From: G963677485 sp942492855
Lineage (GTDB): Bacteria; Armatimonadota; HRBIN16
Direction: 5' to 3'
DNA: 64,000 nucleotides
Assembly (NCBI GenBank): GCA_942492855.1
Contig: OW818647.1
Coordinates: forward strand, 186,001 to 250,000
Shown here: positions 51,986 through 60,929 of the stretch, in pieces
Numbering within the stretch: position 1 is the stretch's first letter
Layout of the letters: the number at the start of each line of letters is the position of its first letter
Program-made: the position numbers and the translations under genes
The notes under the pieces: generated by a model
What the model was told of the DNA's origin: nothing
The model's input: the letters and a program-made list of their open reading frames with translations, nothing else
Databases searched by the model: none

Positions 51986-54017
51986 CTACCATCTCAACAC
52001 CGATCTCGCGCATCAGCTCGATAAACTGCTGCTCCGTCAACACCGACACCCCCAACTGCTGCGCCTTGGTCAGCTTGCTGCCCGCGTTCTCACCAGCCAC
52101 CACATGGCTGGTCTTTTTGCTCACGCTGCCGCTCGCTTTGCCGCCCATCTGCTGCACCAGCTCCTCCGCCGTCTCACGGGTGAAACTCTGCAATGCGCCG
52201 GTGAATACAAAGGTCTGACCGGCCAGTGCATCCGATCGGTTGGCTTCCATCTCTTCAGGATTGACTCCCGCCTCCAGCAGCTTCCGGATCACCTCACGGT
52301 TGCCCTCGCGCTCGAAGAACTCCACGATCTCCTTCGCGGTGGCGGGGCCCACATCGGGCACCTCCAGTAACAGCGCCTCGGTGGCCTGCATGAAGGCATC
52401 CAGCGATCCGAACTGCTTCGCCAGAGTTTGCGCCGCTTTCTGGCCCACCTGCCGGATGCCCAGCGCGAAGATCAGCCGGTTCAACGCCACGCTTTTGCTA
52501 GCCTGGATGGCACCCGAGAGCTTCTCCGCCAGCTTCTGCTTGAACCCCTCGAGGGGCAGCAGTTGCTCAACCGTCAGGTTGTAGAGGTCGGATGGATCCT
52601 TCACCAGCCCCTGTTCAAACAGCATCCGCGGAATTTTGTCACCTAGCCCCTCGATGTCCATCGCATCGCGGCTACAGAAGTGGATCACACGCTCCACCAC
52701 CTGCGCCGGGCACTGCAGGTTTACGCAGCGAGCGATGGTTTCGCCCTCCGCACGTTCCACCTCGGCCCCGCATTCAGGGCACTGAACGGGGCGGATCACC
52801 GGCTGCTCTTCGCCTGTGCGCAAATCGGTCAGCACCGACACCACCTCGGGGATCACATCGCCAGCCCGCTGGATCATCACCCAGTCACCGATCATCACGC
52901 CCTTGCGTGCGATCTCATCCTCGTTGTGCAGCGTGGCGCTTTTCACGTTCACGCCACCCACATTCACACTCTCCATCACCGCCACAGGAGTCACGGCGCC
53001 GGTTCGGCCCACTTGCCACTTCACATCCAGCACGCGCGTTTTAACCTGTTGCGCGGGGAACTTGTACGCGATCGCCCAGCGGGGGCTCCTCGCCACGCTG
53101 CCAAGCTGCTGCTGCTGAGCCAGACTGTTCACTTTCACCACGATGCCATCGATGTCATACCCCAGAGTGTCGCGCTTCTCCGCCCATTCCATGCAGTGTG
53201 CGATCACCGCTTCGATACCCGTCAACCGCTTCGCGTGAGGATTCACGGGGAAGCCCCAGGTCTTCAAAATCTGTAATAGCTGCCACTGTGATGTGGGTTG
53301 AGGCATGCCCTCGCAGGCACCCAGCGCGTAGCCGAAGAAGGAGAGCCGGCGCTCCGCGGTGATGCGGCTGTCAAGCTGCCGCACCGAGCCTGCGGCGGCG
53401 TTGCGCGGGTTTGCGAAGGTCGCTTCACCGTTTTGCTCGCGCTGCGCGTTGATGCGGGCGAACTCCTGATGGCTCATGTAGACCTCGCCGCGCACTTCCA
53501 CAAAGGTGGGCAAGGGCAGTCCCATCAACGCCAGCGGGATGGCCCGCACGGTGCGGATGTTGTCTGTGATGAGCTCGCCGGTGCTGCCGTCGCCGCGGGT
53601 GACCGCAGTGATCAGTTGTTCGTTCTGGTAACTCAGCGACATCGCCAGCCCGTCGATCTTCAGCTCCACGGTGTATTCGATCTCTGCCTCCGCATCAAGC
53701 TCCAGAACGCGCTTCACGCGGCCGTCAAACGCACGCAGCTCCTCTTCGTTGAAGGCGTTATCCAGGCTGAGCATCGGCACGCGGTGCGAGGCGGGTTCAA
53801 AAGCGGTGGCGGGGGGTGCTCCCACCCGGCACGTGGGGCTGTCTGGACTTTTCAGGTTGGGGTGCAGCTCTTCAAGCTGGATGAGCTCCTGCATCGCTTC
53901 ATCATATTCGGCATCGGAGATCGTCGGCGCATCATCCACATAGTAGGCGATGTTGGCAGATTCAAGCAGTTGCTTGAGCTGCTGCACACGCTTTGCGGGG
54001 TTTGGTTGATCGCCCAT
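51975..54017 (-). CDS. ligA: NAD+-dependent DNA ligase LigA
   Basis: The protein is 680 residues, standard for LigA. The N-terminal Ia domain binds NMN (YYVDDAPTISDAEYDE), and the nucleotidyltransferase Lys is K120 in ELKIDG. The OB fold follows (VGRTGAVTPVA), then the four-Cys zinc site (CPECGAEVERAEGETIARC...C), the HhH repeats (VPDVGPATAKEI) and a C-terminal BRCT domain (LAGQTFVFTGALQS). It seals nicks in replication and repair. It is the upstream gene of the ligA-recQ pair. Confidence 0.97.
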   Translation of the reverse strand: MGDQPNPAKRVQQLKQLLESANIAYYVDDAPTISDAEYDEAMQELIQLEELHPNLKSPDSPTCRVGAPPATAFEPASHRVPMLSLDNAFNEEELRAFDGRVKRVLELDAEAEIEYTVELKIDGLAMSLSYQNEQLITAVTRGDGSTGELITDNIRTVRAIPLALMGLPLPTFVEVRGEVYMSHQEFARINAQREQNGEATFANPRNAAAGSVRQLDSRITAERRLSFFGYALGACEGMPQPTSQWQLLQILKTWGFPVNPHAKRLTGIEAVIAHCMEWAEKRDTLGYDIDGIVVKVNSLAQQQQLGSVARSPRWAIAYKFPAQQVKTRVLDVKWQVGRTGAVTPVAVMESVNVGGVNVKSATLHNEDEIARKGVMIGDWVMIQRAGDVIPEVVSVLTDLRTGEEQPVIRPVQCPECGAEVERAEGETIARCVNLQCPAQVVERVIHFCSRDAMDIEGLGDKIPRMLFEQGLVKDPSDLYNLTVEQLLPLEGFKQKLAEKLSGAIQASKSVALNRLIFALGIRQVGQKAAQTLAKQFGSLDAFMQATEALLLEVPDVGPATAKEIVEFFEREGNREVIRKLLEAGVNPEEMEANRSDALAGQTFVFTGALQSFTRETAEELVQQMGGKASGSVSKKTSHVVAGENAGSKLTKAQQLGVSVLTEQQFIELMREIGVEMVDED

Positions 54018-54293
54018 GAGATGCCCTCCGAAGATAAGTTGGCCTACCTATTCATTATAAGGCAAGCGGGGAGGCATGGGCCTACAGAGTGTCCACAAGC
54101 AAATACAAACGACTAAAGGCATCTACGAATTAACACATTGACTTGATCTTGTTGGGAGCAGACGACAATTGATGTTTTATTGCTGAATAGACAAGATGAT
54201 ATTTGCTATCTATGAGCACAAATCGGCAATTAACCAATGATAATTGCTGGAAATGACGTCAATAATTGCTGATTAAGCAGGTCATATCCATCA

Positions 54294-55934
54294 TTACGTA
54301 ATAGTTTTTATATCGGAGGTGTACCACCTAGAAGATTTAGTTGCTCCGATCATGTAGACCTTATTCAAGCCTTTGAGTTCAATCAGAAGAGCCTGCACTT
54401 GGTTTTTCGTTAATGTGGGTAAAATCTGCATCAACTCCTTTAGCTGGCAACCATCAGCACCACTCTTTCGGATATGCAGCAACAGTAGTTCCTTACTCAT
54501 TTCACGGTCCAAGAAACGACGGCGATTGTCCGGATCACGCTCGTTTATATTATTGTAAAGAGATCGCGATAACAGATACTTGGTTCCCCTGCCATGACCT
54601 ACGCTCTCAATAACACCTATCTTAACAAGGAATGGCAGCCGTTCTTTAAGATAGTCATCAACCACGCGGCCATCATGGTGGAGTATATCTAGTATCACAA
54701 AATCATCAGTCGTAAAAGAAGCATAATAGGTTTTATTGATGCGTTCCATAAGCCTGAGAAAAACCGGATCCTGAACATCACCTGGAAGCTTCAAGCAAAC
54801 TTGATAATCGTCTGTACCAGTAAAGTCAGGCACAAACTTACTCTCCTTTATGGATTCGCGGTACATTTTATCCACACCCTGACCTGATCTCTCTACTAGT
54901 CCACACCTTGCATAGTTTTCCGCTATACGGCGGTTACGCGGTGCTTGTTTCTTTAGGATGTTTTGAACCGTGACACCAGAAGGTAACCCGCCGGGGCTGG
55001 TAATCTGGATGCACCGAGGAAGCTGACGAACAAAAACCGAACCTTGGTTTTGGTAGTCTCGATGAGTGACCGCATTAAGAATAGCTTCACGAATAACATC
55101 CTCGTTAAAAGTCGCGATATCGCGCATGAAAAGCACTTCTCTAAGCTGCTGTACTTCATTGCGTAGGTTAATGGTATTCCATAAACTGTCATCGAACAGA
55201 AAAAAGCCCTCACGATACTCTACGCGATGCTGTGCAGGAATTGATGCCTCGGATGATCGGTACTCAAATATCACCTCCGATTGAGGCAGATGTCTGCCAA
55301 GCGCAGTTCTTGTTCCAAATAGAATGAGGGCTGCATATGTAATTCCACCGTCCACCAAAAGCTCAGCATCAATAAGCAACTGCTCGATAGAAGTCGTTAA
55401 TAATGATTCAATTCCTGACTTCGTGGCCCACATCTGCCGGAATTTCCCGATAGCGTTAACATCCAAATCAGATATGTCGGCTTTCCGACAAATTTCTGCG
55501 GAAAAATCGTGGGAAATCTCATCGAATACCCGCTTTGGTACATCCGGTGTGATCGGCACTAAACTACTTCCACTACGCATCCAGTACTGCCCTCTGTCTT
55601 GTAAAGGCATACCAATAGGTCGGGCCGGTACAGTAAAGGACAACACACGCCCGCCAGGATGTAACAACTCATCAGCATCAACACGGATGTGTAGCCTATC
55701 GTAGAGATTATGCTTGATTTCCTCTAGATTTCGAAAAGCATTTGTACCAACTACAGTGCGCGGCAACCCGTCAGAGACACCTAGAACCAAGTATCCACCA
55801 CCCTCGTTGGCTAAGGCAACACAGTATGATGTCAGCTTGTCGAATGAGTAACTCTCTGAGGCTGTCTTGAATTCGAGATTCTCGTTCTCGCGATCATGCA
55901 TCCAACGATGAAGCTGTTCTATACTCAATTCCAT
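54294..55934 (-). CDS. AlbA_2 / HATPase_c_4 protein (RecG-like regulator family)
   Basis: This is a 546-residue protein. The N-terminal domain is AlbA_2 (Schlafen-like): ENLEFKTASESYSFDKLTSYCVALANEGGGYLVLGVSD. The middle part is the HATPase_c_4 region (REAILNAVTHRDYQNQGSVFVRQLPRCIQITSPGGLPSGV, then RRIAENYARCGLVERSGQGVDKMYRE). The C-terminal 200 residues look like winged-helix domains. Family members are annotated as putative transcriptional regulators or helicase-related and are common in mobile and defence regions. It is AT-rich compared with its neighbours and stands alone between ligA and the glycosidases, so it was likely acquired by transfer. Confidence 0.8.
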   Translation of the reverse strand: MELSIEQLHRWMHDRENENLEFKTASESYSFDKLTSYCVALANEGGGYLVLGVSDGLPRTVVGTNAFRNLEEIKHNLYDRLHIRVDADELLHPGGRVLSFTVPARPIGMPLQDRGQYWMRSGSSLVPITPDVPKRVFDEISHDFSAEICRKADISDLDVNAIGKFRQMWATKSGIESLLTTSIEQLLIDAELLVDGGITYAALILFGTRTALGRHLPQSEVIFEYRSSEASIPAQHRVEYREGFFLFDDSLWNTINLRNEVQQLREVLFMRDIATFNEDVIREAILNAVTHRDYQNQGSVFVRQLPRCIQITSPGGLPSGVTVQNILKKQAPRNRRIAENYARCGLVERSGQGVDKMYRESIKESKFVPDFTGTDDYQVCLKLPGDVQDPVFLRLMERINKTYYASFTTDDFVILDILHHDGRVVDDYLKERLPFLVKIGVIESVGHGRGTKYLLSRSLYNNINERDPDNRRRFLDREMSKELLLLHIRKSGADGCQLKELMQILPTLTKNQVQALLIELKGLNKVYMIGATKSSRWYTSDIKTIT

Positions 55935-56150
55935 ATATGCTCACCTCTTAGGCGCATGCGTAGTTGTCCTGATCATAGAATAGAAGGTGTACACCCGGTA
56001 ATTAGCAACGATAGATTATCTCATGTATATAAGTGATTGTTACGCATCACAGGTTTCGAAACCCCTATCTTGTCACAGAGCATGCACTAACACAATTCCT
56101 CTGTCATCAACCATCATATTAGCTCACCTTTACAACACGTTTCAACTCCC

Positions 56151-58427
56151 CTACTCCTCGAAGCGGTAGACCCCAGGTTCGAGCAGTTCGAACCGCAGCC
56201 CGCGCGTGGTGGTGCCCTTCAGCAGACGGTCGTGCGTGAACTCCAGGCGCAGACCCTCCACAGGTCGATCCTTAAGCGTGATTTCAACAAAGCCTTTACC
56301 CGCCCTCACATCCATCCGCACCCCATGATAGAGAAGGTTCCTGACCGTCATTTCGGGGCATTTCGCAGGCAGCATAGGCTCGATGCACAGAGCCGCCGAC
56401 TTCGGCTCCAGTCCCAGAAATCCATAAACCACCGCTGATGGCACCAGGCTACTTTCAAAAAACTCCACGTCGATACCAAGACCGCCAGCGACCCCGCTCC
56501 CTTGCATGGGTGCATCAGGGATGCTCTTGTAATACTCACGGTAGCTGCTGTATGGCAGCGTCTTCGCCTCCCAGGCCAGCAGCTCACTCAGCCGCTTCCA
56601 TGCATCATCCGGTCCCAGCATCTTCAACCTGGCCATGATATCGTAATACAAAAAGCCCAGCACCGCGCCTCCATCTTGTATCTGTCCGCCCCAGGGCACG
56701 CTTTCAGGCTCATACCAGCCCTGTACATACCACTCGACGTTGCGCTTGGTGGTCATCCGCGGACCGAACTCCCACTTGTAGATGTCGGCACCTGAGGATG
56801 TGTCGCCTTTCACCACCCGCTTGCCGGATATCCAGCTCATGATCTCTTTAGCGTGGCCCGACGTCGGTAGGTCACGGCAGACGGCCTCAAGATTCATATA
56901 CGTAAAGCCATAATCATGCGCGTTGCCGTTCTGATCGATGCACCCCACAAACCGGCCGGTCTGTTTGTTCCAGAACCGCTTGTTCACCACAGTCGCCACT
57001 GCCTGCGCGTGCTTCAGAAGATCAGCGGGATCGAACGCCGAAGCCCCGCGAGCCACATTCCAGCCCGGGTGGTCGATGACCGCCTGTTCCACATCCGCCA
57101 TTGCTTTGGTCGCGGCATAGTAGTTCGAGGTGGCATACATGTCATCCCAGCCAAACGGCAACAGGTCGTAGTAGTTATCAGCCAGACCATGTCCCGAGTG
57201 AAACAGCTTCGATCCATCGGGGTTGGTCGTCCAGGATGGCAGACCGTCGTGACCATTCCACGGGTTGCGGATGTGGCCAAGCTCCATCCCGCCCATCACC
57301 GTCTGATCGTAACGCAGGGCAGAACGCATCTTGTTGATGTTGGCCCGCAGGAACTCCAGGTCGCCCGTCCAGCGGAACGTGTTCCAGCAGCTCAATACAT
57401 AGATCGGGTTATTAATGGACTGCCGCGTGTCGTATGAGGTGAAGAAGGAGTCGATCGCGAACTGCAAATGACACTCGCCCGGGGCCAGCACGATCCGCAT
57501 CCGCTTGATCTTGCCCGACCACTTCGGGTGCCGAACCATCTCGATCATGCAGTGCTCAGTGCCGGACTCGGCGGTGTTGGTGCGGTTGCTGTCAGGACGC
57601 CAAATAGCACAGATTTCGGAAACATCGGTGCTCTTCAGGCCAAAGTAGACGCGCCGGTCAGATCCGAACTCCGTGTCGCCTTCCCCCTGCCACTCCACGT
57701 AGGGCATCGCAGTGTTGGACGGCTCACCGATGCGGTTCCACCTGAGCTGCAGAAAAGGAGCCTGGAAAGCGTCGATAACTGTGCCCTCGGGTGTTGTGAG
57801 TGTTGGCGATGGGCCAATGTTTTCGAGATGCCACCTATTGTCCTTGAAACCCAGCGAACGCAGATTATGGAGTTCCCACCCTTTGGTGGCCGTCTCGCCA
57901 AAGTAGCGTGTCATATCCCAACCGTTGGTGACGATGGCCAACAACGACCAGGCAGGCGGCGGTGTGAAGTGCCAGCCAGCGGTCCGACCTGGCAGCAGCT
58001 TGGGGCTGGTGACCGCTTGCGTCCACAAAGGGAATGGCCAGCCGTTCTCATGGGCGTGCGAAAAGTGCTGGTGTGTATGCACGTAGCCTTCATCATCGAG
58101 CTGGATGTTGGTGATATCGGTGCGGAGCAGGTCTTGAATGGGCTTCTTCGCGGCCTTATCTACAGCACCGGCCACCCACATGTCGGAAAGGGTGAGGTAT
58201 TCCTTGTTGAACACAGCCTTCCCGCCTCCGGCCAGCCGTGAGTTAAAATGACGCCAAAGATAGCCGTTCAGCAGCGCAGATTTACGCTGGTGACCCACAA
58301 ACTCAAAGCTTGTAAACTCGGTAGGAATAGTCCCAATCGCTGGGCTCCCCGCCGGTTGCGAGTCATCCGCCGATACCGAGCTGGCAAGCACGATGACGGC
58401 TATGACTGAGACGAACATCCTAAACAC
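56151..58427 (-). CDS. Secreted six-hairpin glycosidase-like protein
   Basis: This is a paralogue of the next two genes and the only one with a signal peptide (MFRMFVSVIAVIVLASSVSA). I start it at GTG 58427, eight bases after GGAG; a GTG overlapping the upstream stop at 58445 and a TTG at 58430 are alternatives. It is about 758 residues with an (alpha/alpha)6-type core: EYLTLSDMWVAGAVD, NPWNGHDGLPSWTTNPDGSKLFHSGHGLADNYYDLLPFGWDD, FGPRMTTKRNVEWYVQGWYEPESVPWG, and a C-terminal beta domain. It resembles the GH63/GH37/GH78 superfamily group. The acid pair is not assigned. Probably a periplasmic or extracellular exo-glycosidase. Confidence 0.75.
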   Translation of the reverse strand: MFRMFVSVIAVIVLASSVSADDSQPAGSPAIGTIPTEFTSFEFVGHQRKSALLNGYLWRHFNSRLAGGGKAVFNKEYLTLSDMWVAGAVDKAAKKPIQDLLRTDITNIQLDDEGYVHTHQHFSHAHENGWPFPLWTQAVTSPKLLPGRTAGWHFTPPPAWSLLAIVTNGWDMTRYFGETATKGWELHNLRSLGFKDNRWHLENIGPSPTLTTPEGTVIDAFQAPFLQLRWNRIGEPSNTAMPYVEWQGEGDTEFGSDRRVYFGLKSTDVSEICAIWRPDSNRTNTAESGTEHCMIEMVRHPKWSGKIKRMRIVLAPGECHLQFAIDSFFTSYDTRQSINNPIYVLSCWNTFRWTGDLEFLRANINKMRSALRYDQTVMGGMELGHIRNPWNGHDGLPSWTTNPDGSKLFHSGHGLADNYYDLLPFGWDDMYATSNYYAATKAMADVEQAVIDHPGWNVARGASAFDPADLLKHAQAVATVVNKRFWNKQTGRFVGCIDQNGNAHDYGFTYMNLEAVCRDLPTSGHAKEIMSWISGKRVVKGDTSSGADIYKWEFGPRMTTKRNVEWYVQGWYEPESVPWGGQIQDGGAVLGFLYYDIMARLKMLGPDDAWKRLSELLAWEAKTLPYSSYREYYKSIPDAPMQGSGVAGGLGIDVEFFESSLVPSAVVYGFLGLEPKSAALCIEPMLPAKCPEMTVRNLLYHGVRMDVRAGKGFVEITLKDRPVEGLRLEFTHDRLLKGTTTRGLRFELLEPGVYRFEE

Positions 58428-58441
58428 CAACGCTGCTCCTC

Positions 58442-60613
58442 TCACTTCTTCGTAAACACATACTCGCCCTCAGCGAACAACCGGGCGGAGCTCACCAGGC
58501 GGCCGTGGACGTCACGCCAGCCATCAGGCAGGCGCAATATCACAGCCCAGCCGTCGCGCTTCCGCAAGCGTACGGTTATCTGGGTCATGCTGCAATGCAC
58601 ATCCAGCTCAGAACCACGGTAAAGAAGACCATGCACCGCCATCTCCGGCTGAGCGGACGGCATCTGAGGGTTGATCGCGAGCCCATCCCCCTCGGGTTGC
58701 AAGCCCATGAACCCCAGCGGGATAATCGCCGGTAACATACTGCTCTCCAAAAACTCAAAGTCGATACCTATACCGCCCTCGGTACCGCCGCCCTGAAGGG
58801 TGCCACCAAGCTTCTTGTAGTAGTCACGGTAACCGCCGGCATCGCGCACCTCCTTCTCCCAGTCCAGAATCTCCAGTAGCCGCTTCCAGGCGTTATCTGG
58901 TCCGGCGGTCCGAAGCCTGGCTAGCAGGTCGAAGTAGCTGAAACCCAGCACCCCGCCACCATCCTGCACCTGAGCCCCCCACGGCACGTTTTCCGGCGCA
59001 AACCATCCTTGGGCATACCACTCGACGTTACGCACTGTGGAGACGCGCGGACCAAACCGCCATGCATAGATGTCGCTGCCGGTTGAGGTTTCACCAGGGA
59101 TAACCCGAGTGCCATCCAGCCACTCCAGAATGCGTTTCGCATGTTCCGGCGTGGCGATGCCGTTGGTGATGGCCTCGATGTTCAAGAAGGTATAGCCGAA
59201 GTCCCATTTCTTGCCGTTCTGGTCAATGCAAGCTATGAATCGTCCCTTCTTCTCGTCCCAGAACTTGCGGTTCATCACCTCTTTGACCTTCGCGGCATGC
59301 TCACCCAGTTGGTACGGATTGAAGGCCTTCTCACGCTCCACACGCCACTCAGGGTGCTGAGCGACGGCTTCTTCCATCTCGGCGATCACCAGCACGCTGC
59401 GGTAATACTGCGATGTGGCGTAGGCGTCATCATATCCAAACGGGCACACATCGAAATAGTTATTCCCGATGCCGTGGCCAAACTCGATCTGCTTCTTGCC
59501 GCCTGGCAGTGTCTTGAAGCCAGGCAGACCGTCATGTCCGGTCATGGTATTCCGCACGTGCTGGTACCTCAAAGTGTTGAGTTCACTCTGCTGCCAGGCC
59601 AGTGCCCGGCGCATCCGAACCACATTCTGCCGCAGGAACTCCACATCGCCTGTCCACTGATACTGCATCCAGCAGGATATGATAAATATGGGGCAGTTGA
59701 TGGGGTGCCGGGTGTCATACGCCGTGAACAGGTTGTTTAGCCAATAGGTCTCACGGCCATCAGCTTTGGTAAAGACCACCCGGAGCCGTTTGATCTCCCC
59801 TTTGTATAAAGGGTGTCGGTGTAGAGTGGCAGTAAAATGGTGGTCGTTGGTCATGTAGTTCAGGCCTTGCGAGTTTAGGTTGTCCTGGCCGACCACCATG
59901 GGCACTTCACGCTCTGAACTAAACCCACGGTCACCCTTGCGTTGCCATTGCAGCACCACTTCCGACATACCCTTGTTATCTGTGGCGCCCACACCTCTGA
60001 GCTGTATGAACGGCGCGCAGAAGGTGTCGATGATCCAGCCCTCCGGTGAGGTGATGCTGGGTGATGGGCCAGTGCTCTCCAGCTCCCAGTGGTTGTCGAC
60101 GATACCTAGGCTCTTCATGTTCTGGGTCGTCCAGCCCATCAACGCGCGTTCACCGATGAAGGGTGAATCGGGTAGTTTCCAGTTGGGAAACAGCGCGGGC
60201 TGACCATATGGCCCGCACCAGTTCCAGGCGGTCGCATGTCCTGAAAAGCCATCAGGCCAGCACCACACCGGGAATGGCCATCCCAGGTCATGGGCACAGC
60301 TCAGCACCTGGTGGCTGCTCAGGTAGCCGTCCACATCCTGGTATATCTCGCTCAGTTCTGTGGCGTGGGTCTGCTGGATAGGTACCCCCGTGCGGGGCTC
60401 ATCGGCTCCTGCCAGCCAGAGGTCCGCAATCTGAAGGTATTCCTTATAGTATGGTGCCTTCACATTCACCGCACGGTTCTTGAAGAAGTCCCACAGATAC
60501 CTGTTCAGCAGTTGTGCCTGAAGCTGCCCTCCCGGGAAGCTGAACCGGCTGAAGCCTGCGGGGGCTCCTTCCATAAGGTCGGAAGGTGCGGGTGTGAGCT
60601 CAGGTCTGGGCAT
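58442..60613 (-). CDS. Six-hairpin glycosidase-like protein, cytoplasmic paralogue
   Basis: This 723-residue protein has AAGGAG six bases before the ATG and no signal peptide. It is very similar along its whole length to the protein at 60930-63095 and more distantly to the secreted one downstream. Shared landmarks: FSRFSFPGGQLQAQLLNRYLWDFFKN, ADLWLAG, GHDGLPGFKTLPGGKKQIEFGHGIGNNYFDVCPFGYDDAYATSQYY, FGPRVSTVRNVEWYAQGWFAPENVPWG and GGIGIDFEFLESSMLPA. The conserved Asp and Glu in these blocks are the likely catalytic acids of a six-hairpin glycosidase. Its stop overlaps the region of the secreted paralogue's start, so the two are coupled. Confidence 0.8.
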   Translation of the reverse strand: MPRPELTPAPSDLMEGAPAGFSRFSFPGGQLQAQLLNRYLWDFFKNRAVNVKAPYYKEYLQIADLWLAGADEPRTGVPIQQTHATELSEIYQDVDGYLSSHQVLSCAHDLGWPFPVWCWPDGFSGHATAWNWCGPYGQPALFPNWKLPDSPFIGERALMGWTTQNMKSLGIVDNHWELESTGPSPSITSPEGWIIDTFCAPFIQLRGVGATDNKGMSEVVLQWQRKGDRGFSSEREVPMVVGQDNLNSQGLNYMTNDHHFTATLHRHPLYKGEIKRLRVVFTKADGRETYWLNNLFTAYDTRHPINCPIFIISCWMQYQWTGDVEFLRQNVVRMRRALAWQQSELNTLRYQHVRNTMTGHDGLPGFKTLPGGKKQIEFGHGIGNNYFDVCPFGYDDAYATSQYYRSVLVIAEMEEAVAQHPEWRVEREKAFNPYQLGEHAAKVKEVMNRKFWDEKKGRFIACIDQNGKKWDFGYTFLNIEAITNGIATPEHAKRILEWLDGTRVIPGETSTGSDIYAWRFGPRVSTVRNVEWYAQGWFAPENVPWGAQVQDGGGVLGFSYFDLLARLRTAGPDNAWKRLLEILDWEKEVRDAGGYRDYYKKLGGTLQGGGTEGGIGIDFEFLESSMLPAIIPLGFMGLQPEGDGLAINPQMPSAQPEMAVHGLLYRGSELDVHCSMTQITVRLRKRDGWAVILRLPDGWRDVHGRLVSSARLFAEGEYVFTKK

Positions 60614-60757
60614 GATGTCTCCTTATGAAGGTGTGATGTTTCATTATAGCTACTCAGCCATCAGTGACGGGTTCCATCAACCTGCCAAAGCAGGCCTCGT
60701 CACCCGTCACTAAATAGTTGACAGTCCGCTAAAGCGGACGCATCATGAACGTCCCCT

Positions 60758-60854
60758 GCGCCCGCTTGCGGGCTGCGAATAATCAGCCACGCGGTGAGGG
60801 AACCCCGTCACGGACGCCAGTCCGTGGGGTGACTCAACCCGTGGCAACGGTGAC
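60758..60854. repeat. Second copy of the composite intergenic repeat
   Basis: GCGCCCGCTTGCGGGCTGC ... GAGGGAACCCCGT ... GGACGCCAGTCC ... GGGGTGAC aligns with 8462-8563 at most positions. Upstream in the same 316-bp gap are related stems (CCTGCCAAAGCAGG near 60678 and GTCCGCTAAAGCGGAC at 60724-60739). No gene is seen in 60614-60929. Confidence 0.7.
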
Positions 60855-60929
60855 TGATTAGTAACGATGGTTCATTATATCCGTCATTAGCTACGAGGGC
60901 AGACAGACGCCGCCCTCAACACATCGCCC

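Noticed and set aside
53298..54116. 272-codon frame antisense to ligA
   Set aside because: It overlaps the conserved adenylation domain of ligA and shows no domain.
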